DNA of 64,000 nucleotides from Geodermatophilus aquaeductus (GTDB taxonomy: Bacteria; Actinomycetota; Actinomycetes; Mycobacteriales; Geodermatophilaceae). This document shows, in pieces, positions 1 through 10,497 of this stretch. Position 1 is the stretch's first letter, and the number at the start of each line of letters is the position of its first letter. The stretch covers positions 1-64,000 of the forward strand of contig NZ_FXTJ01000011.1 in the NCBI RefSeq assembly GCF_900182545.1, read 5' to 3'. The translations under genes and the position numbers were made by a program. The notes beneath the pieces were generated by a model, which saw nothing but the letters and a program-made list of their open reading frames with translations, made no database searches and was not told the DNA's origin.

Positions 1-88
1 CGGACCCATTCCGAACCCGGAAGCTAAGCCTCTCAGCGCCGATGGTACTGCCCTGGAGACGGGGTGGGAGAGTAGGACGCCGCCGGAC
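1..88 (+). rRNA. rrf: 5S ribosomal RNA, 3' part
   Basis: The first bases carry the conserved core of actinobacterial 5S rRNA (CCATTCCGAACCCGGAAGC, then GATGGTACTG and GGGAGAGTAGG), so the window opens inside the last gene of an rRNA operon. The 5' end lies outside the window. The 3' end is placed just after CGCCGGACA by analogy with other 5S genes and may be off by one or two bases. Confidence 0.93.
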
Positions 89-100
89 AACCATTCACAG

Positions 101-131
101 AAGGGCCCCCACCAGTGCGGTGGGGGCCCTT
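101..131 (+). terminator. rRNA operon terminator
   Basis: A perfect 12-bp stem (AAGGGCCCCCAC paired with GTGGGGGCCCTT) with a 7-base loop begins 12 bases after the 5S gene and is followed by TCTGCGTT. It is in the right place to end the rRNA transcript. The rest of the stretch to 232 shows nothing else recognisable. Confidence 0.85.
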
Positions 132-232
132 CTGCGTTGCCGGTGTACGGAATCCGGTGGCAGATGCACGCGGGCCCCGGATCCGCCGTGACGGAACCGG
201 GGCCCTGTCCGAGGCTCTCGGGTGCGCTGCGG

Positions 233-931
233 TCAGGGGACGATCCGACGGAGGCCGGCGAAGGACAGTCCTGCGGCGACCACGCTGAGGACCGCCGGGA
301 TGAGCACCGCCAGGGTCAGCATCGACTGGTCGGTGAGCCAGGTGCCGACGTCGCCCCACGCCTGCTGCCAGGACACGAGGATGGCCAGGCCGCCGAAGAC
401 GAGCAGTGCTCCGACCACCAGGCTCCAGAGGCCGAGCTGGCCCCACCGCTTCATCACGACACCGATCCCGACGCCGAGGAAGGCGGCCGCCAGCATCGGG
501 GCGCCGGACACCACGACCTGCAGCGCCCAGTTGTCGACGTCGACGGGGCCGGGTGCCCAGAACTGGAGCCCGACGCCCCACCCACCGGTGGCGTCCTCGA
601 CCTGGGTCAGGATCGAGAGCGCGATGCCGTAGGCGAGCGCGGAGGCGACGGCGACCAGGGCGGTGCCGCGGTAGAACGTGAGCCGGCTGATGCTCATCCC
701 CATCGCGAACGGCAGCAGCTGGGTCACCGACTGGACGTAGACGACCAGCACCGTGATGTAGAGCGACAGGACGCCGCCGGTGATGCCGCCGCCCGGTCCC
801 TGGCCGGCGTCCGTGAGCGCCCAGATCGGCAGGTTGATCGCGAAGCTCAGCAGCACGATCGCCCAGGGCACGCCGATGGTCAGCAGGGGGTTGACCAGGT
901 GCATACGCGCCGTGGCGAGGGTGCGGTTCAT
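233..931 (-). CDS. ABC transporter permease-like membrane protein
   Basis: A 232-residue hydrophobic protein with about six predicted membrane segments, starting MNRTLATARMHLVNPLLTIG. It has no signature motif, but it is the third gene of a GntR-ATPase-permease operon: its ATG overlaps the stop of the ATPase gene (TCAT on the plus strand at 928-931). By position it should be the membrane half of a small ABC-2-like exporter. The substrate cannot be told from sequence; YtrA-type operons in Firmicutes and actinobacteria often respond to cell-envelope antibiotics. Confidence 0.8.
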   Translation of the reverse strand: MNRTLATARMHLVNPLLTIGVPWAIVLLSFAINLPIWALTDAGQGPGGGITGGVLSLYITVLVVYVQSVTQLLPFAMGMSISRLTFYRGTALVAVASALAYGIALSILTQVEDATGGWGVGLQFWAPGPVDVDNWALQVVVSGAPMLAAAFLGVGIGVVMKRWGQLGLWSLVVGALLVFGGLAILVSWQQAWGDVGTWLTDQSMLTLAVLIPAVLSVVAAGLSFAGLRRIVP

Positions 932-1872
932 CGGGTGGCCTCCTGGAAGGCGTGGTCGTCGTCGGAGGGGCGGTCGGCGGGGGCCTCGGCCCGCCGGGAG
1001 GCGGGGGCGGAGCGGGAGCTGAGCGCCACGACGAGCTGCTGCAGGGGCGTGGGCTCGGCCGTGAGGCCGGCGGCGGCCAGGTCCTCGCGGTCGACCGGTC
1101 GGCGCAGCCGCACGATCGCCCGGCTCGAGCCGCCGAGGCTCTCGGTGGTCAGCACCTCGTGCTCGCTCGCCAGGGTGGCGACGGCGTCGGTGCGGCCGGT
1201 GACGGTGAGCGCGGAGGCCCGGAGGCTGTCGGCGTCGTCGTCGAGCACGACCCGCCCGCCGTCGATGAGCAGCACGTGCTCGAGCAGTCCGCTGATCTCC
1301 TCGATGAGGTGGGTGGACAGGACGATCGTGCGCGGGTTCTCCGCGTAGTCGGCGATCAGCCGGTCGTAGAACAGCTGCCGGGCGACGGCGTCGAGCCCCA
1401 GGTAGGGCTCGTCGAACAACGTGAGCGGCGCCCGCGAAGCCAGGCCGATGGTGATGCCGACGGCCGAGACCATGCCGCGGGAGAGCTTGCGGACCGACCG
1501 TCGTGCCGGCAGGTCGAAGTCGGCCACCAGCGAGCGGGCGAGGTCCTCGTCCCACGCGGGGAAGACGCTGGCCGCTGCCGCCAGGGCGTCGCGGACACGG
1601 AACTGGTCGGGATAGCGCTGGCTCTCCTTGACGAAGCAGACCTGCCGCAGGACGGCGTCGTTCTCGAAGGGATCGGCGCCGAGGACTCGCACGCTGCCGC
1701 TGGTCGGCACCCGGTGCCCGGTGAGCAGCTGCATGAGCGTGGTCTTGCCGGCGCCGTTGCGGCCCAGCAGGCCGGTGATGCCGTCGGTGGCGAAGGAGGC
1801 GGTGACGCCGTCCAGGGCGGCGTGCTCCCGGTACCGCATGGAGACGTCGGTGAGCGTCGCGGCGGCGGTCAT
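928..1872 (-). CDS. ABC transporter ATP-binding protein
   Basis: A 314-residue nucleotide-binding subunit. Walker A is GLLGRNGAGKTT near residue 33, the signature is the variant LSRGM, Walker B is TLFDEPYLGLD and the H-loop is STHLIEE. The C-terminal third is an accessory domain of about 90 residues. The ATG at 1872 was chosen because it overlaps the stop of the upstream GntR gene in an ATGA; the reading frame stays open further upstream, but that part only shadows the regulator. It should energise the adjacent permease. Confidence 0.93.
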   Translation of the reverse strand: MTAAATLTDVSMRYREHAALDGVTASFATDGITGLLGRNGAGKTTLMQLLTGHRVPTSGSVRVLGADPFENDAVLRQVCFVKESQRYPDQFRVRDALAAAASVFPAWDEDLARSLVADFDLPARRSVRKLSRGMVSAVGITIGLASRAPLTLFDEPYLGLDAVARQLFYDRLIADYAENPRTIVLSTHLIEEISGLLEHVLLIDGGRVVLDDDADSLRASALTVTGRTDAVATLASEHEVLTTESLGGSSRAIVRLRRPVDREDLAAAGLTAEPTPLQQLVVALSSRSAPASRRAEAPADRPSDDDHAFQEATR

Positions 1873-2231
1873 CGCTCGTCCTCCCAGCGGTCGATCATGG
1901 TGGACAGCTCGCGCGTGGAGATGCCGAGCTTGTGCGCCTCGGTCATCAGGGGGCGGACGTACTGGTCGGCGAACTCGCTGCGGCGACGCTTGAGCAGCTG
2001 CTCCCGGGCGCCCGTGGCGACGAACATCCCGACTCCTCGTCTCTTGTAGAGGACCCCGTCGGCCACCAGCTGGTTGAGGCCCTTGGCTGCCGTGGCGGGG
2101 TTGATGCGGTGGAAGGCGCTGAGCTCGTTGGACGAGGGCGCCTGGCTCTCCTCGGCGAGGGAGCCGTCGACGATCGCGTTCTCGATCTGTGCGGCGACCT
2201 GCCGGAAGATCGGGCCCTGGTCCTCGTTCAC
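1869..2231 (-). CDS. GntR-family transcriptional regulator, YtrA type
   Basis: A 120-residue protein with an N-terminal winged helix (IFRQVAAQIENAIVDG, then NPATAAKGLNQLVADGVLY and RRGVGMFV) and a short helical tail, the size and layout of the YtrA subfamily, which lack a ligand domain. It leads an operon with an ABC ATPase and a permease. It most likely represses this operon through the inverted repeat at 2272-2293, which overlaps the promoter. The ATG is preceded by only a weak ribosome site. Confidence 0.92.
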   Translation of the reverse strand: MNEDQGPIFRQVAAQIENAIVDGSLAEESQAPSSNELSAFHRINPATAAKGLNQLVADGVLYKRRGVGMFVATGAREQLLKRRRSEFADQYVRPLMTEAHKLGISTRELSTMIDRWEDER

Positions 2232-2271
2232 GGGAGACGCCGGCCGCCGCCGGGGTCGTCGAGGTCCCTGG

Positions 2272-2293
2272 GTTCATTACTCATGTAACGAAC
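2272..2293. promoter_or_regulatory. Probable YtrA-type operator
   Basis: GTTCATTAC, four bases, then GTAACGAAC: arms of nine bases matching at eight positions. It lies directly downstream of, and touches, the -10 element of the GntR operon, and also lies in front of the divergent epoxide hydrolase gene. Autoregulation by the GntR protein is the simplest reading. Confidence 0.7.
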
Positions 2294-2321
2294 CGTAGGA
2301 CCGAGTCGTGCCGGGCGTCAA
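2292..2321 (-). promoter_or_regulatory. Sigma-A-type promoter of the GntR-ABC operon
   Basis: On the minus strand TTGACG (2321-2316) and TACGGT (2297-2292) are separated by 18 bases. Transcription would start within the inverted repeat at 2272-2293, about 55 bases upstream of the GntR start codon. Confidence 0.65.
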
Positions 2322-2341
2322 GCGCCGATACGGTCGGGTCC

Positions 2342-3472
2342 GTGGACGACGCGCTGACCCCCTTCACCGTCGACGTGCCGCCGGCCGCGGTGGCCGACCT
2401 GCGCCGCCGGCTGCACGACACCCGCTGGCCCGACCCCCCGACCGTGGACGACTGGTCGCAGGGGGTGCCGCCCGGCGTGCTGCAGGAGGTCTGCCGCTAC
2501 TGGGCCGACGAGTACGACTGGCCGGCGCGACAGGCGCGGATCAACGCGTTCCCCCAGGTGGTCACCGAGATCGACGGGCTGCCGGTGCACGCCCTGCACG
2601 TCCGCTCACCGCACGAGGGAGCGCTGCCGCTGGTGCTCACCCACGGCTGGCCCGGCTCGGTGGTGGAGTTCCTCGAGGTCGTCGGCCCGCTCACCGACCC
2701 GGAGGACCCGCGCGACGCCTTCGACGTCGTCGTCCCCTCGCTGCCCGGCTACGGGTGGAGCGGCAGGCCCACGGCGCCCGGCTGGGGACCGGGGCGGACC
2801 GCGGACGCCTGGGCGGAGCTCATGCGCCGGCTCGGCTACGAGCGCTTCGGTGCGCAAGGCGGGGACATCGGGTCGTTCGTCTCGGCCAACCTCGGCGCCC
2901 GGCACCCCGACCGGGTCGTCGGCGTGCACCTCAACATGGTGGTGACCGCGCCGCCGGAGGGGCGGGGGGACCTCGACGCGCGCGGGCAGCGGGCGCTGGA
3001 CCGGATGGCTGCCTTCCGCGAGGACGGATCGGCCTACAGCCACCAGCACCGCACCCGGCCGCAGACGCTCGGCTACGGCCTCACCGACTCCCCGGCCGGG
3101 CAGTGCGCCTGGATCCTCGAGAAGTTCCACGCCTGGACCGACAGCGACGGCGACCCGGTCGGCGCGCTCGGCATCGACCGGCTGCTCGACCACGTCTCGG
3201 TGTACTGGTTCACCGGCACGGCGACGTCGTCGGCGCGGATGTACTGGGAGATGGCCCGGGCGCCGCAGGAGCGGACGCCGCGGGTGGACGTGCCCACCGG
3301 CGTCTCGATGTTCCCGGAGGAGATCTTCGTGCCTCCCCGGGCCTGGGCCGAGCGGCAGCTGACCGACATCCGGTTCTGGCGGGAGCACGACAGCGGCGGC
3401 CACTTCGCGGCGATGGAGCGCCCGGTGGAGCTGGTGGCCGACGTCCGGGAGTTCTTCCGCCCGCTCCGGTAA
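2342..3472 (+). CDS. Epoxide hydrolase, microsomal type (EHN domain)
   Basis: A 376-residue alpha/beta-hydrolase with the N-terminal extension of microsomal-type epoxide hydrolases ([19 protein letters not shown], then TRWPDPP). The oxyanion motif is HGWPGS, the nucleophilic Asp lies in QGGDIGS, and the catalytic His is in [10 protein letters not shown] near the C-terminus. It would open epoxides to diols. The GTG at 2342 is chosen because homology starts there; the open frame extends to 2189 through the operator, which is unlikely to be coding. It ends 59 bases before ureA, so read-through into the urease operon is possible. Confidence 0.9.
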   Translation: MDDALTPFTVDVPPAAVADLRRRLHDTRWPDPPTVDDWSQGVPPGVLQEVCRYWADEYDWPARQARINAFPQVVTEIDGLPVHALHVRSPHEGALPLVLTHGWPGSVVEFLEVVGPLTDPEDPRDAFDVVVPSLPGYGWSGRPTAPGWGPGRTADAWAELMRRLGYERFGAQGGDIGSFVSANLGARHPDRVVGVHLNMVVTAPPEGRGDLDARGQRALDRMAAFREDGSAYSHQHRTRPQTLGYGLTDSPAGQCAWILEKFHAWTDSDGDPVGALGIDRLLDHVSVYWFTGTATSSARMYWEMARAPQERTPRVDVPTGVSMFPEEIFVPPRAWAERQLTDIRFWREHDSGGHFAAMERPVELVADVREFFRPLR

Positions 3473-3531
3473 CGGCGGCGACACATCCGGCGGTTAGCGT
3501 CCGGAGGCTGCCGACCCCCGGAGGACCCCGC

Positions 3532-3834
3532 GTGCACCTCACCCCGCACGAGCAGGAGCGCCTGCTGCTCTCCTACGCCGCCGAGCTCGCCCGCCGGCGG
3601 CGGGCGCGGGGGCTGCGGCTGAACCTGCCGGAGGCGACGGCGATCGTCACCGACCACGTGCTGGAGGGCGCCCGCGACGGCGTCCTGGTGGCCGAGCTCA
3701 TGCAGTCGGGCCGCACGGTCCTCACGCGCGACGACGTCATGGACGGCGTCCCCGAGCTGCTGGAGGAGGTGCAGGTGGAGGCGACCTTCCCGGACGGGAC
3801 CAAGCTCGTGACCGTCCACCACCCGATCCCGTGA
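3532..3834 (+). CDS. ureA: Urease subunit gamma
   Basis: A 100-residue protein starting (GTG) with [19 protein letters not shown] and containing [10 protein letters not shown] and [17 protein letters not shown], typical of UreA. It is one of three structural subunits of cytoplasmic nickel urease, which hydrolyses urea to ammonia and carbamate. A strong GGAGGA site at 3520-3525 lies six bases before the GTG. The stop overlaps the ureB start. It is the first gene of ureABCFGD. Confidence 0.97.
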   Translation: MHLTPHEQERLLLSYAAELARRRRARGLRLNLPEATAIVTDHVLEGARDGVLVAELMQSGRTVLTRDDVMDGVPELLEEVQVEATFPDGTKLVTVHHPIP

Positions 3835-4168
3835 GCGTCAGCGAGCGGGACCATCGAGCAGAGCCCGTGATCCCGGGAGAGGTCTTCCCCGCCGAGGGTG
3901 TCATCGAGACGCTCGAGGGCGCGCCGCGGACCGAGCTGGAGGTGACCAACACCGGCGACCGGCCGGTGCAGGTCGGCTCGCACTTCCACTTCGCGCAGAC
4001 CAACCGGGCGCTGGCCTTCGACCGTGCGGCCGCGCACGGGCACCGGCTCGACATCGCCGCCGGCACCGCCGTCCGCTTCGAGCCGGGCATCACCCGCACG
4101 GTGACGCTGGTGCCGCTCGCCGGCGGGCGCGTCGTCCCCGGCCTGACCGCAGAGGGAGGGCTCGGCTG

Positions 4169-4169
<1 letters not shown>
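3831..4169 (+). CDS. ureB: Urease subunit beta
   Basis: A 112-residue UreB with the conserved [26 protein letters not shown] and the [10 protein letters not shown] segment. The GTG at 3831 sits in a GTGA overlap with the ureA stop, and the TGA overlaps the ureC ATG, so the three structural genes are translationally coupled. The first ten residues are not conserved, and a start slightly downstream cannot be excluded. Confidence 0.96.
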
Positions 4170-5889
<1,720 letters not shown>

Positions 5890-5890
<1 letters not shown>

Positions 5891-6546
5891 TGACGGCGGC
5901 GCTGCTGACGCTGGCCGACTCGCGGCTGCCGGCCGGGGGGCACACGCACTCCGGCGGGGTGGAGCAGGCGGTTGCGGCCGGGCTGGTGCACGACCCGTCG
6001 TCGCTGGCGGCCTTCCTCCTCCGCCGGCTGACGACGTCGGGCGCCGTGGCGGCCGGGCTGGCGGCCGCCGCGTGCGGCGGCGGGGACCTGGCGGCGCTCG
6101 ACGCCGAGGCGGACGCGCGGACGCCGTCGCCGGCGCTGCGTGCGGCGTCCCGGCAGCAGGGCCGCGGGCTCGTGCGGGTGGGACGCCGCGCCTGGCCCTC
6201 GCCGCTGTGGGACGCGCTGCCGGCCGCGCCGCACCACCCGGTCGCGCTGGGCGTCGCCGCGGCTGCCGGGAGCCTGACCGCCCGGGACGCCGCCGCGGCC
6301 GCCGCCTACCTGTCGGTGAGCGGTCCGGCGACGGCGGCCCAGCGGCTGCTGGCCATGGACCCGCTCACCGTCGCGGCGGTCACCGCGCGGCTGGCGCCAG
6401 AGATCGACGCCGTCGCCGACGCGGCGGTCCAGGGCGGCAGAAATGGCCATTTCTGCCGCCCTGGGCTGCCGGCCGACACCGATCCGCTCCTCGACCTGCT
6501 GGCCGAGGTGCACGCTGCACGGAAGGACCGCTTCTTTGCCTCCTGA
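5890..6546 (+). CDS. ureF: Urease accessory protein UreF
   Basis: A 218-residue UreF with the N-terminal [20 protein letters not shown] and a helical body. UreF bridges UreD and UreG in the nickel-loading complex. Near the C-terminus (residues about 180-192) a 36-bp perfect palindrome of a repeat family found elsewhere in this window is inserted in frame and read as [10 protein letters not shown], just before the conserved tail ending RKDRFFAS. Insertion between the last helix and the tail may be tolerated, but it is abnormal for the family. The ATG overlaps the ureC stop. Confidence 0.93.
6429..6464. repeat. ATGGCCAT-core palindrome, copy 1 (inside ureF)
   Basis: A perfect 36-bp palindrome with no loop, centred between 6446 and 6447. 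The arms read CCAGGGCGGCAGAAATGG and its complement. Related copies lie at 10448, 11231 and 62960, all intergenic; this is the only one within a coding sequence. Confidence 0.9.
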
Positions 6547-7213
6547 CCACAACCTCGACGACTACGTGGACCCGTACGAGCACGGGCACCGGCACGGCGG
6601 GCCGCTGCGCGTGGGCCTCGGCGGGCCGGTCGGCTCCGGGAAGACGGCGCTGGCCGCGGCGCTGTGCCGCACGCTCGGCGCCGAGTACGACCTCGCCGTC
6701 GTCACCAACGACATCTACACGACCGAGGACGCCGACTTCCTGCGCCGCAACGCCGTCCTCCCCGACGACCGGATCGAGGCGGTGCAGACCGGCTGCTGCC
6801 CGCACACCGCCATCCGCGACGACATCACCGCCAACCTCGACGCCGTCGAGTTGCTCGAGGCGCGCCACCCCGGGCTGGAGCTGGTGTTCGTCGAGTCCGG
6901 CGGGGACAACCTGACGGCGAGCTTCAGCTACGGCCTGGTCGACGTGCAGGTGTTCGTCGTCGACGTCGCCGGCGGGGACAAGGTGCCGCGCAAGGGCGGG
7001 CCGGGCGTCACCGCCTCGGACCTGCTCGTGGTGAACAAGACCGACCTCGCGCCGCTGGTGGGCGCCGACCTCGACGTCATGCGCCGGGACTCGGCGGCGG
7101 TGCGCGGGGAGAAGCCGACGCTGCTCATCTCGCTGCGCGAGGACCCGGCCGCCACCGAGGTGGCCGCGTGGGTGCGGGAGCAGGTGCGTGCCCGCGCGCT
7201 GCAGCAGGCGTGA
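6536..7213 (+). CDS. ureG: Urease accessory GTPase UreG
   Basis: A 225-residue SIMIBI-class GTPase that powers nickel insertion. Motifs: P-loop [20 protein letters not shown], the nickel-binding [19 protein letters not shown] and the guanine motif NKTDLAP. The start is taken as TTG at 6536, eight bases after GGAAGGA (6521-6527) and inside the end of ureF; the open frame extends to 6443, but that part only reads ureF and the palindrome. The N-terminus has a His-rich EHGHRHGG stretch, which may matter because no ureE is present. Confidence 0.95.
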   Translation: MPPDHNLDDYVDPYEHGHRHGGPLRVGLGGPVGSGKTALAAALCRTLGAEYDLAVVTNDIYTTEDADFLRRNAVLPDDRIEAVQTGCCPHTAIRDDITANLDAVELLEARHPGLELVFVESGGDNLTASFSYGLVDVQVFVVDVAGGDKVPRKGGPGVTASDLLVVNKTDLAPLVGADLDVMRRDSAAVRGEKPTLLISLREDPAATEVAAWVREQVRARALQQA

Positions 7214-7893
7214 TCACCCGGGTCGAGGTCGTCGCGCGGCGCGGCCCCGGCGGGCGCACCGTGCTGCCGGTGGTCCGCGCGAGCGGGCAGCTGGCGGTGC
7301 GGCGCACCGGCCCGGCGTCGGTGCACCTCGTGGCGACGGCGTTCGGCCCGCTGGGCGGCGACGACGCCGAGGTCCGGCTGGTGGTCGAGGAGGGCGCCAC
7401 GCTGGCGGTGCGCTCGGTGGCCGCCGCCGTCGCGCTGCCCGCCCGCGACGGCGACCGGCCCTCCGTGCAGCGCGTCGTCGCCGAGGTGGCCGGGGAGCTG
7501 GACCTGCGCCCGGAGCCCACGGTCGTCGCGCGCGGCGCGCACCACCGGGCGGAGCTGACGGCGACGCTGGCGGCCGGCGCCGTCCTCACCGCGTGCGAGC
7601 AGGTGCTGCTCGGCCGCACCGGCGAGGAACCCGGGCGCTGGACCGGCACGACGCGGGTGGTCGCCGACGGCCGGCCGCTGCTGCACACGACCGTCGGCCT
7701 CGGCCCCGGGGCGCCGGCCTGGCTGCCGCCCGTGGCGCCGCGCGCCTGGGCGTCGACGGTGCACGTCGGGCAGGCTGCGGGAGTGCTGACCGGGGACGAC
7801 GCCGTCCGGCTGCCGCTGGAGAACGGCTGGGTGGCCACCGCGTGGGGCGCCGAGCTGCACCGGGTCGTGCGCGCGGCGGAGGCGGTCGCGTGA
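7210..7893 (+). CDS. ureD: Urease accessory protein UreD (UreH)
   Basis: A 227-residue UreD, the scaffold that carries UreF and UreG to apo-urease. Similarity is diffuse, as usual for the family, but [19 protein letters not shown], the [15 protein letters not shown] segment and the position support it. The GTG at 7210 overlaps the ureG stop, and the stop overlaps the allB start, so urease maturation and allantoin use are coupled in one transcript. Confidence 0.9.
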   Translation: MITRVEVVARRGPGGRTVLPVVRASGQLAVRRTGPASVHLVATAFGPLGGDDAEVRLVVEEGATLAVRSVAAAVALPARDGDRPSVQRVVAEVAGELDLRPEPTVVARGAHHRAELTATLAAGAVLTACEQVLLGRTGEEPGRWTGTTRVVADGRPLLHTTVGLGPGAPAWLPPVAPRAWASTVHVGQAAGVLTGDDAVRLPLENGWVATAWGAELHRVVRAAEAVA

Positions 7894-9206
7894 GCCTCGT
7901 CGTCCGCGCGCGGCGGGTGGTGCTGCCCGACGGCGAGCGCGCAGCCGGCGTGCACACCGACGGCGGGGTGGTCACCGCGGTCACCGCCTTCGACGACGTC
8001 CCCGCGGGCGCGGTCACCCTCGCCGACGACGAGGTGCTGCTGCCCGGCCTGGTCGACAGCCACGTGCACGTGAACGAGCCCGGCCGCACCGAGTGGGAGG
8101 GCTTCGCCACGGCCACCCGGGCAGCGGCCGCCGGCGGCGTCACCACGATCGTGGACATGCCGCTGAACTCCGTGCCGGCGACCACCACGGTCGAGGCGCT
8201 GCGGGTCAAGCGGGAGGTCGCCGCCGGGCAGGTCGCCGTCGACGTGGCCTTCTGGGGCGGCGCGGTGCCCGGCAACGCCGGTGAGCTGCGGGCGCTGCAC
8301 GAGGCCGGCGTCGTCGGGTTCAAGTGCTTCCTGCTCGACTCCGGCGTCCCGGAGTTCCCGCCGCTGGACGACGCCGGGCTGCGCGCGGCGCTGGCCGAGC
8401 TGGCCTCCTTCGACGGGCTGCTCATCGCGCACGCCGAGGACGAGGCGGTCATCGCGGCGGCGCCGGAGCCGGCGGGGGCGAGCTACGCGGCGTTCCTCGC
8501 CTCCCGGCCCCCCGCGGCGGAGGAGACCGCGATCGGCAGGCTGGTGGCCGCCACGCGGGACACCGGGGCGCGCAGCCACGTCGTCCACCTGGCCGACGGC
8601 GACGCGCTGCCGCTGCTGCGGGCGGCACGGGCCGAGGGCGTGCGGATCACCGTGGAGACCTGCCCGCACTACCTGACCTTCGCCGCCGAGGACGTGCCCG
8701 ACGGCGACACCGCCTACAAGTGCTGCCCGCCCATCCGGGAGTCGGCGCACCGCGAGGCGCTGTGGGGCGCGCTGACCGCCGGGGACGTCGACCTGGTGGT
8801 CAGCGACCACTCGCCGTGCACGCCTGAGCTCAAGCGGCTCGACGTCGGTGACTTCGGGCTGGCCTGGGGCGGGATCGCCGGGCTGCAGGTGGCGCTGCCG
8901 GCGGTGTGGACCGGCGCCCGGGCGCGCGGGATGCCGCTGGCGCGGGTGGTGGGCTGGATGTCGGCGGCGCCGGCGCGGCTGGCCGGGCTGCCCGGGAAGG
9001 GCGCGATCGCGGTCGGGAAGGACGCCGACCTGGTGGCCTTCGCGCCCGACGAGCCGTTCACCGTCGGACGGCTCGAGCACCGCAACCCGGTGACGCCCTA
9101 CGCGGGACGGGAGCTCACCGGCGTCGTCCGGCGGACCTGGCTGGGTGGGCGGGAGGCCGACGGCAGCCCCCTCGGCCGGTTGCTCGGCCGAGGGGGCGCC
9201 GCCTGA
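7890..9206 (+). CDS. allB: Allantoinase
   Basis: A 438-residue cyclic amidohydrolase that opens allantoin to allantoate. Metal ligands and signatures: [19 protein letters not shown], carbamylated Lys in [31 protein letters not shown] and [11 protein letters not shown]. The [13 protein letters not shown] stretch is typical of allantoinase rather than dihydroorotase or hydantoinase. GTG at 7890 is in a GTGA overlap with ureD. It feeds the allantoicase encoded just downstream. Confidence 0.95.
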   Translation: MSLVVRARRVVLPDGERAAGVHTDGGVVTAVTAFDDVPAGAVTLADDEVLLPGLVDSHVHVNEPGRTEWEGFATATRAAAAGGVTTIVDMPLNSVPATTTVEALRVKREVAAGQVAVDVAFWGGAVPGNAGELRALHEAGVVGFKCFLLDSGVPEFPPLDDAGLRAALAELASFDGLLIAHAEDEAVIAAAPEPAGASYAAFLASRPPAAEETAIGRLVAATRDTGARSHVVHLADGDALPLLRAARAEGVRITVETCPHYLTFAAEDVPDGDTAYKCCPPIRESAHREALWGALTAGDVDLVVSDHSPCTPELKRLDVGDFGLAWGGIAGLQVALPAVWTGARARGMPLARVVGWMSAAPARLAGLPGKGAIAVGKDADLVAFAPDEPFTVGRLEHRNPVTPYAGRELTGVVRRTWLGGREADGSPLGRLLGRGGAA

Positions 9207-9208
9207 GG

Positions 9209-9367
9209 TCAGGACTGCTCGCCCTCTTCCCGGGCGGCCTCGTCCATGATCTTGGGGTCGTCGGTGGAGCCGCCGGCGGGGTCGGCGTTGCCCAGCGCGG
9301 TCTCGGCGGGCATCTGCTGGACGTGCTCGCGGGCGCGCTCGCGCAGGTCGTCGGTCGGTTCGGACAC
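9209..9367 (-). CDS. Small acidic hypothetical protein (52 aa)
   Basis: A 52-residue, strongly acidic and hydrophilic protein starting VSEPTDDLRERAREHVQQMP, on the strand opposite its neighbours. A GAGGAGGA ribosome site lies six bases before the GTG. It begins 88 bases before allantoicase and ends three bases from the allantoinase stop, so it splits the purine block. No domain is recognised; intrinsically disordered small proteins of this kind are common in actinobacteria. Function unknown. Confidence 0.65.
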   Translation of the reverse strand: MSEPTDDLRERAREHVQQMPAETALGNADPAGGSTDDPKIMDEAAREEGEQS

Positions 9368-9454
9368 GGGTCCTCCTCGGGGTTCGGCGGTACGCGGGGC
9401 CCCCTACCCCGGCCGTGCGAGAGTGACCCGCGACCGCCGCGGACGAGGAGACCG

Positions 9455-10447
9455 ATGACCGACCCGTTCGACCTGCCCGACCTCGCCGTCCGCACGCAGG
9501 GCGGAGCCGTGGTGGCCGCCAACGACGAGTTCTTCGCCGGCAAGGAGAACCTGATCCGGCCCGAGCCGCCGCGGGCACGGGACGACTTCGGGGCGCGCGG
9601 CAAGGAGTACGACGGCTGGGAGACCCGGCGGCGCCGCGAACCGGGCAGCGACTGGGCGGTCGTGCGGCTCGGGATGCCGGGGATCGTGCACGGCGTCGTC
9701 GTCGACACCGCCTTCTTCCTGGGCAACTACCCGACGTCCGCGTCGCTGGAGGGCGTCTCCGTCGAGGGCCACCCGCCGGCCGCGGCCCTGGCCGACGCGG
9801 CGTGGGTGCCGCTGCTGCCGCGCTCGCCGCTGGCCGGGGGCACCGAGAACCGCTTCGCCGTCGAGCCGGGGCCGCGGGTGACGCACGTGCGGCTGACCAT
9901 CCACCCCGACGGCGGCGTGGCCCGGCTGCGCGTGCACGGCGAGGTGGTCCCCGACCCGCGGCTGCTCGACGCCGGCCCGTGTGACCTCGCGGCTCTGGAG
10001 AACGGCGGGGTGGTCCGCAGGGTGAGCAATGCCTTCTACGGCAGCCCGCACCAGCTGCTCGGCCGCGGCGTGGCCCGGTCGATGGGGGAGGGCTGGGAGA
10101 ACGCCCGCCGCCGCGACGACGGCAACGACTGGGTCGAGGTCACGCTGGCCTGCGAGGGCACCGTGACCCTCGCCGAGCTCGACACCTCGTGGTTCCTCGG
10201 CAACGCGCCCGGATCGGCGTCGCTGACCGGCACCACCGCCGACGGGCGCGAGGTGGAGCTGCTGGCCCGCACGCCGCTGCAGCCCGACACCCGGCACCGG
10301 TTCGTGCTGCCCGGCGACGCCGGCGTCACCCGCGTGCGGATGGACGTCTTCCCCGACGGCGGCATGGCCCGGCTGCGGCTGTGGGGCCGCCCCACCGAGG
10401 CCGGCCGCGCCGCCCTGCACCGCCGCTGGGAGGAGACCGCGCCCTGA
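9455..10447 (+). CDS. alc: Allantoicase
   Basis: A 330-residue protein built of two similar jelly-roll halves, each with a DTxFFLGNxPxSASLEG/SLTG motif (VVDTAFFLGNYPTSASLEG and LDTSWFLGNAPGSASLTG) and an HPDGGVARLR or FPDGGMARLRLWG motif, as in allantoicase. It splits allantoate into ureidoglycolate and urea, and urease in the same block would use the urea. GAGGAG lies four bases before the ATG. A palindromic repeat begins directly at its stop codon. Confidence 0.95.
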   Translation: MTDPFDLPDLAVRTQGGAVVAANDEFFAGKENLIRPEPPRARDDFGARGKEYDGWETRRRREPGSDWAVVRLGMPGIVHGVVVDTAFFLGNYPTSASLEGVSVEGHPPAAALADAAWVPLLPRSPLAGGTENRFAVEPGPRVTHVRLTIHPDGGVARLRVHGEVVPDPRLLDAGPCDLAALENGGVVRRVSNAFYGSPHQLLGRGVARSMGEGWENARRRDDGNDWVEVTLACEGTVTLAELDTSWFLGNAPGSASLTGTTADGREVELLARTPLQPDTRHRFVLPGDAGVTRVRMDVFPDGGMARLRLWGRPTEAGRAALHRRWEETAP

Positions 10448-10473
10448 GCGGCAGGAATGGCCATTTCTGCCGC
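10448..10473. repeat. ATGGCCAT-core palindrome, copy 2
   Basis: Thirteen-base arms with one mismatch, centred at 10460/10461, starting on the base after the alc stop codon. In RNA the single mismatch would be a G-U pair, so it could fold and end the allantoicase transcript. Confidence 0.85.
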
Positions 10474-10497
10474 CCGGAAGGCGGGTAGGGGCGGTCC

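Noticed and set aside
928-2277. Single long minus-strand frame that seems to fuse the GntR region to the ABC ATPase
   Set aside because: The part upstream of 1872 is an out-of-frame reading of the GntR gene. The ATG at 1872 overlaps the GntR stop in the usual coupled way.
6429-6464. Palindromes as ends of an insertion sequence or MITE pair
   Set aside because: No transposase, target-site duplication or paired orientation is visible in the window. The copies are single symmetric elements, so they are reported as a repeat family only.
6443-6535. Earlier ATG start for ureG at 6443
   Set aside because: That ATG lies in the palindrome inside ureF and has no ribosome site; the extra 31 residues are unlike any UreG. 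TTG at 6536 has GGAAGGA at a good distance.
9374-9454. Upstream extension of allantoicase in its open frame
   Set aside because: The upstream part shadows the small minus-strand gene and the ATG at 9455 has a GAGGAG site and the family's start.
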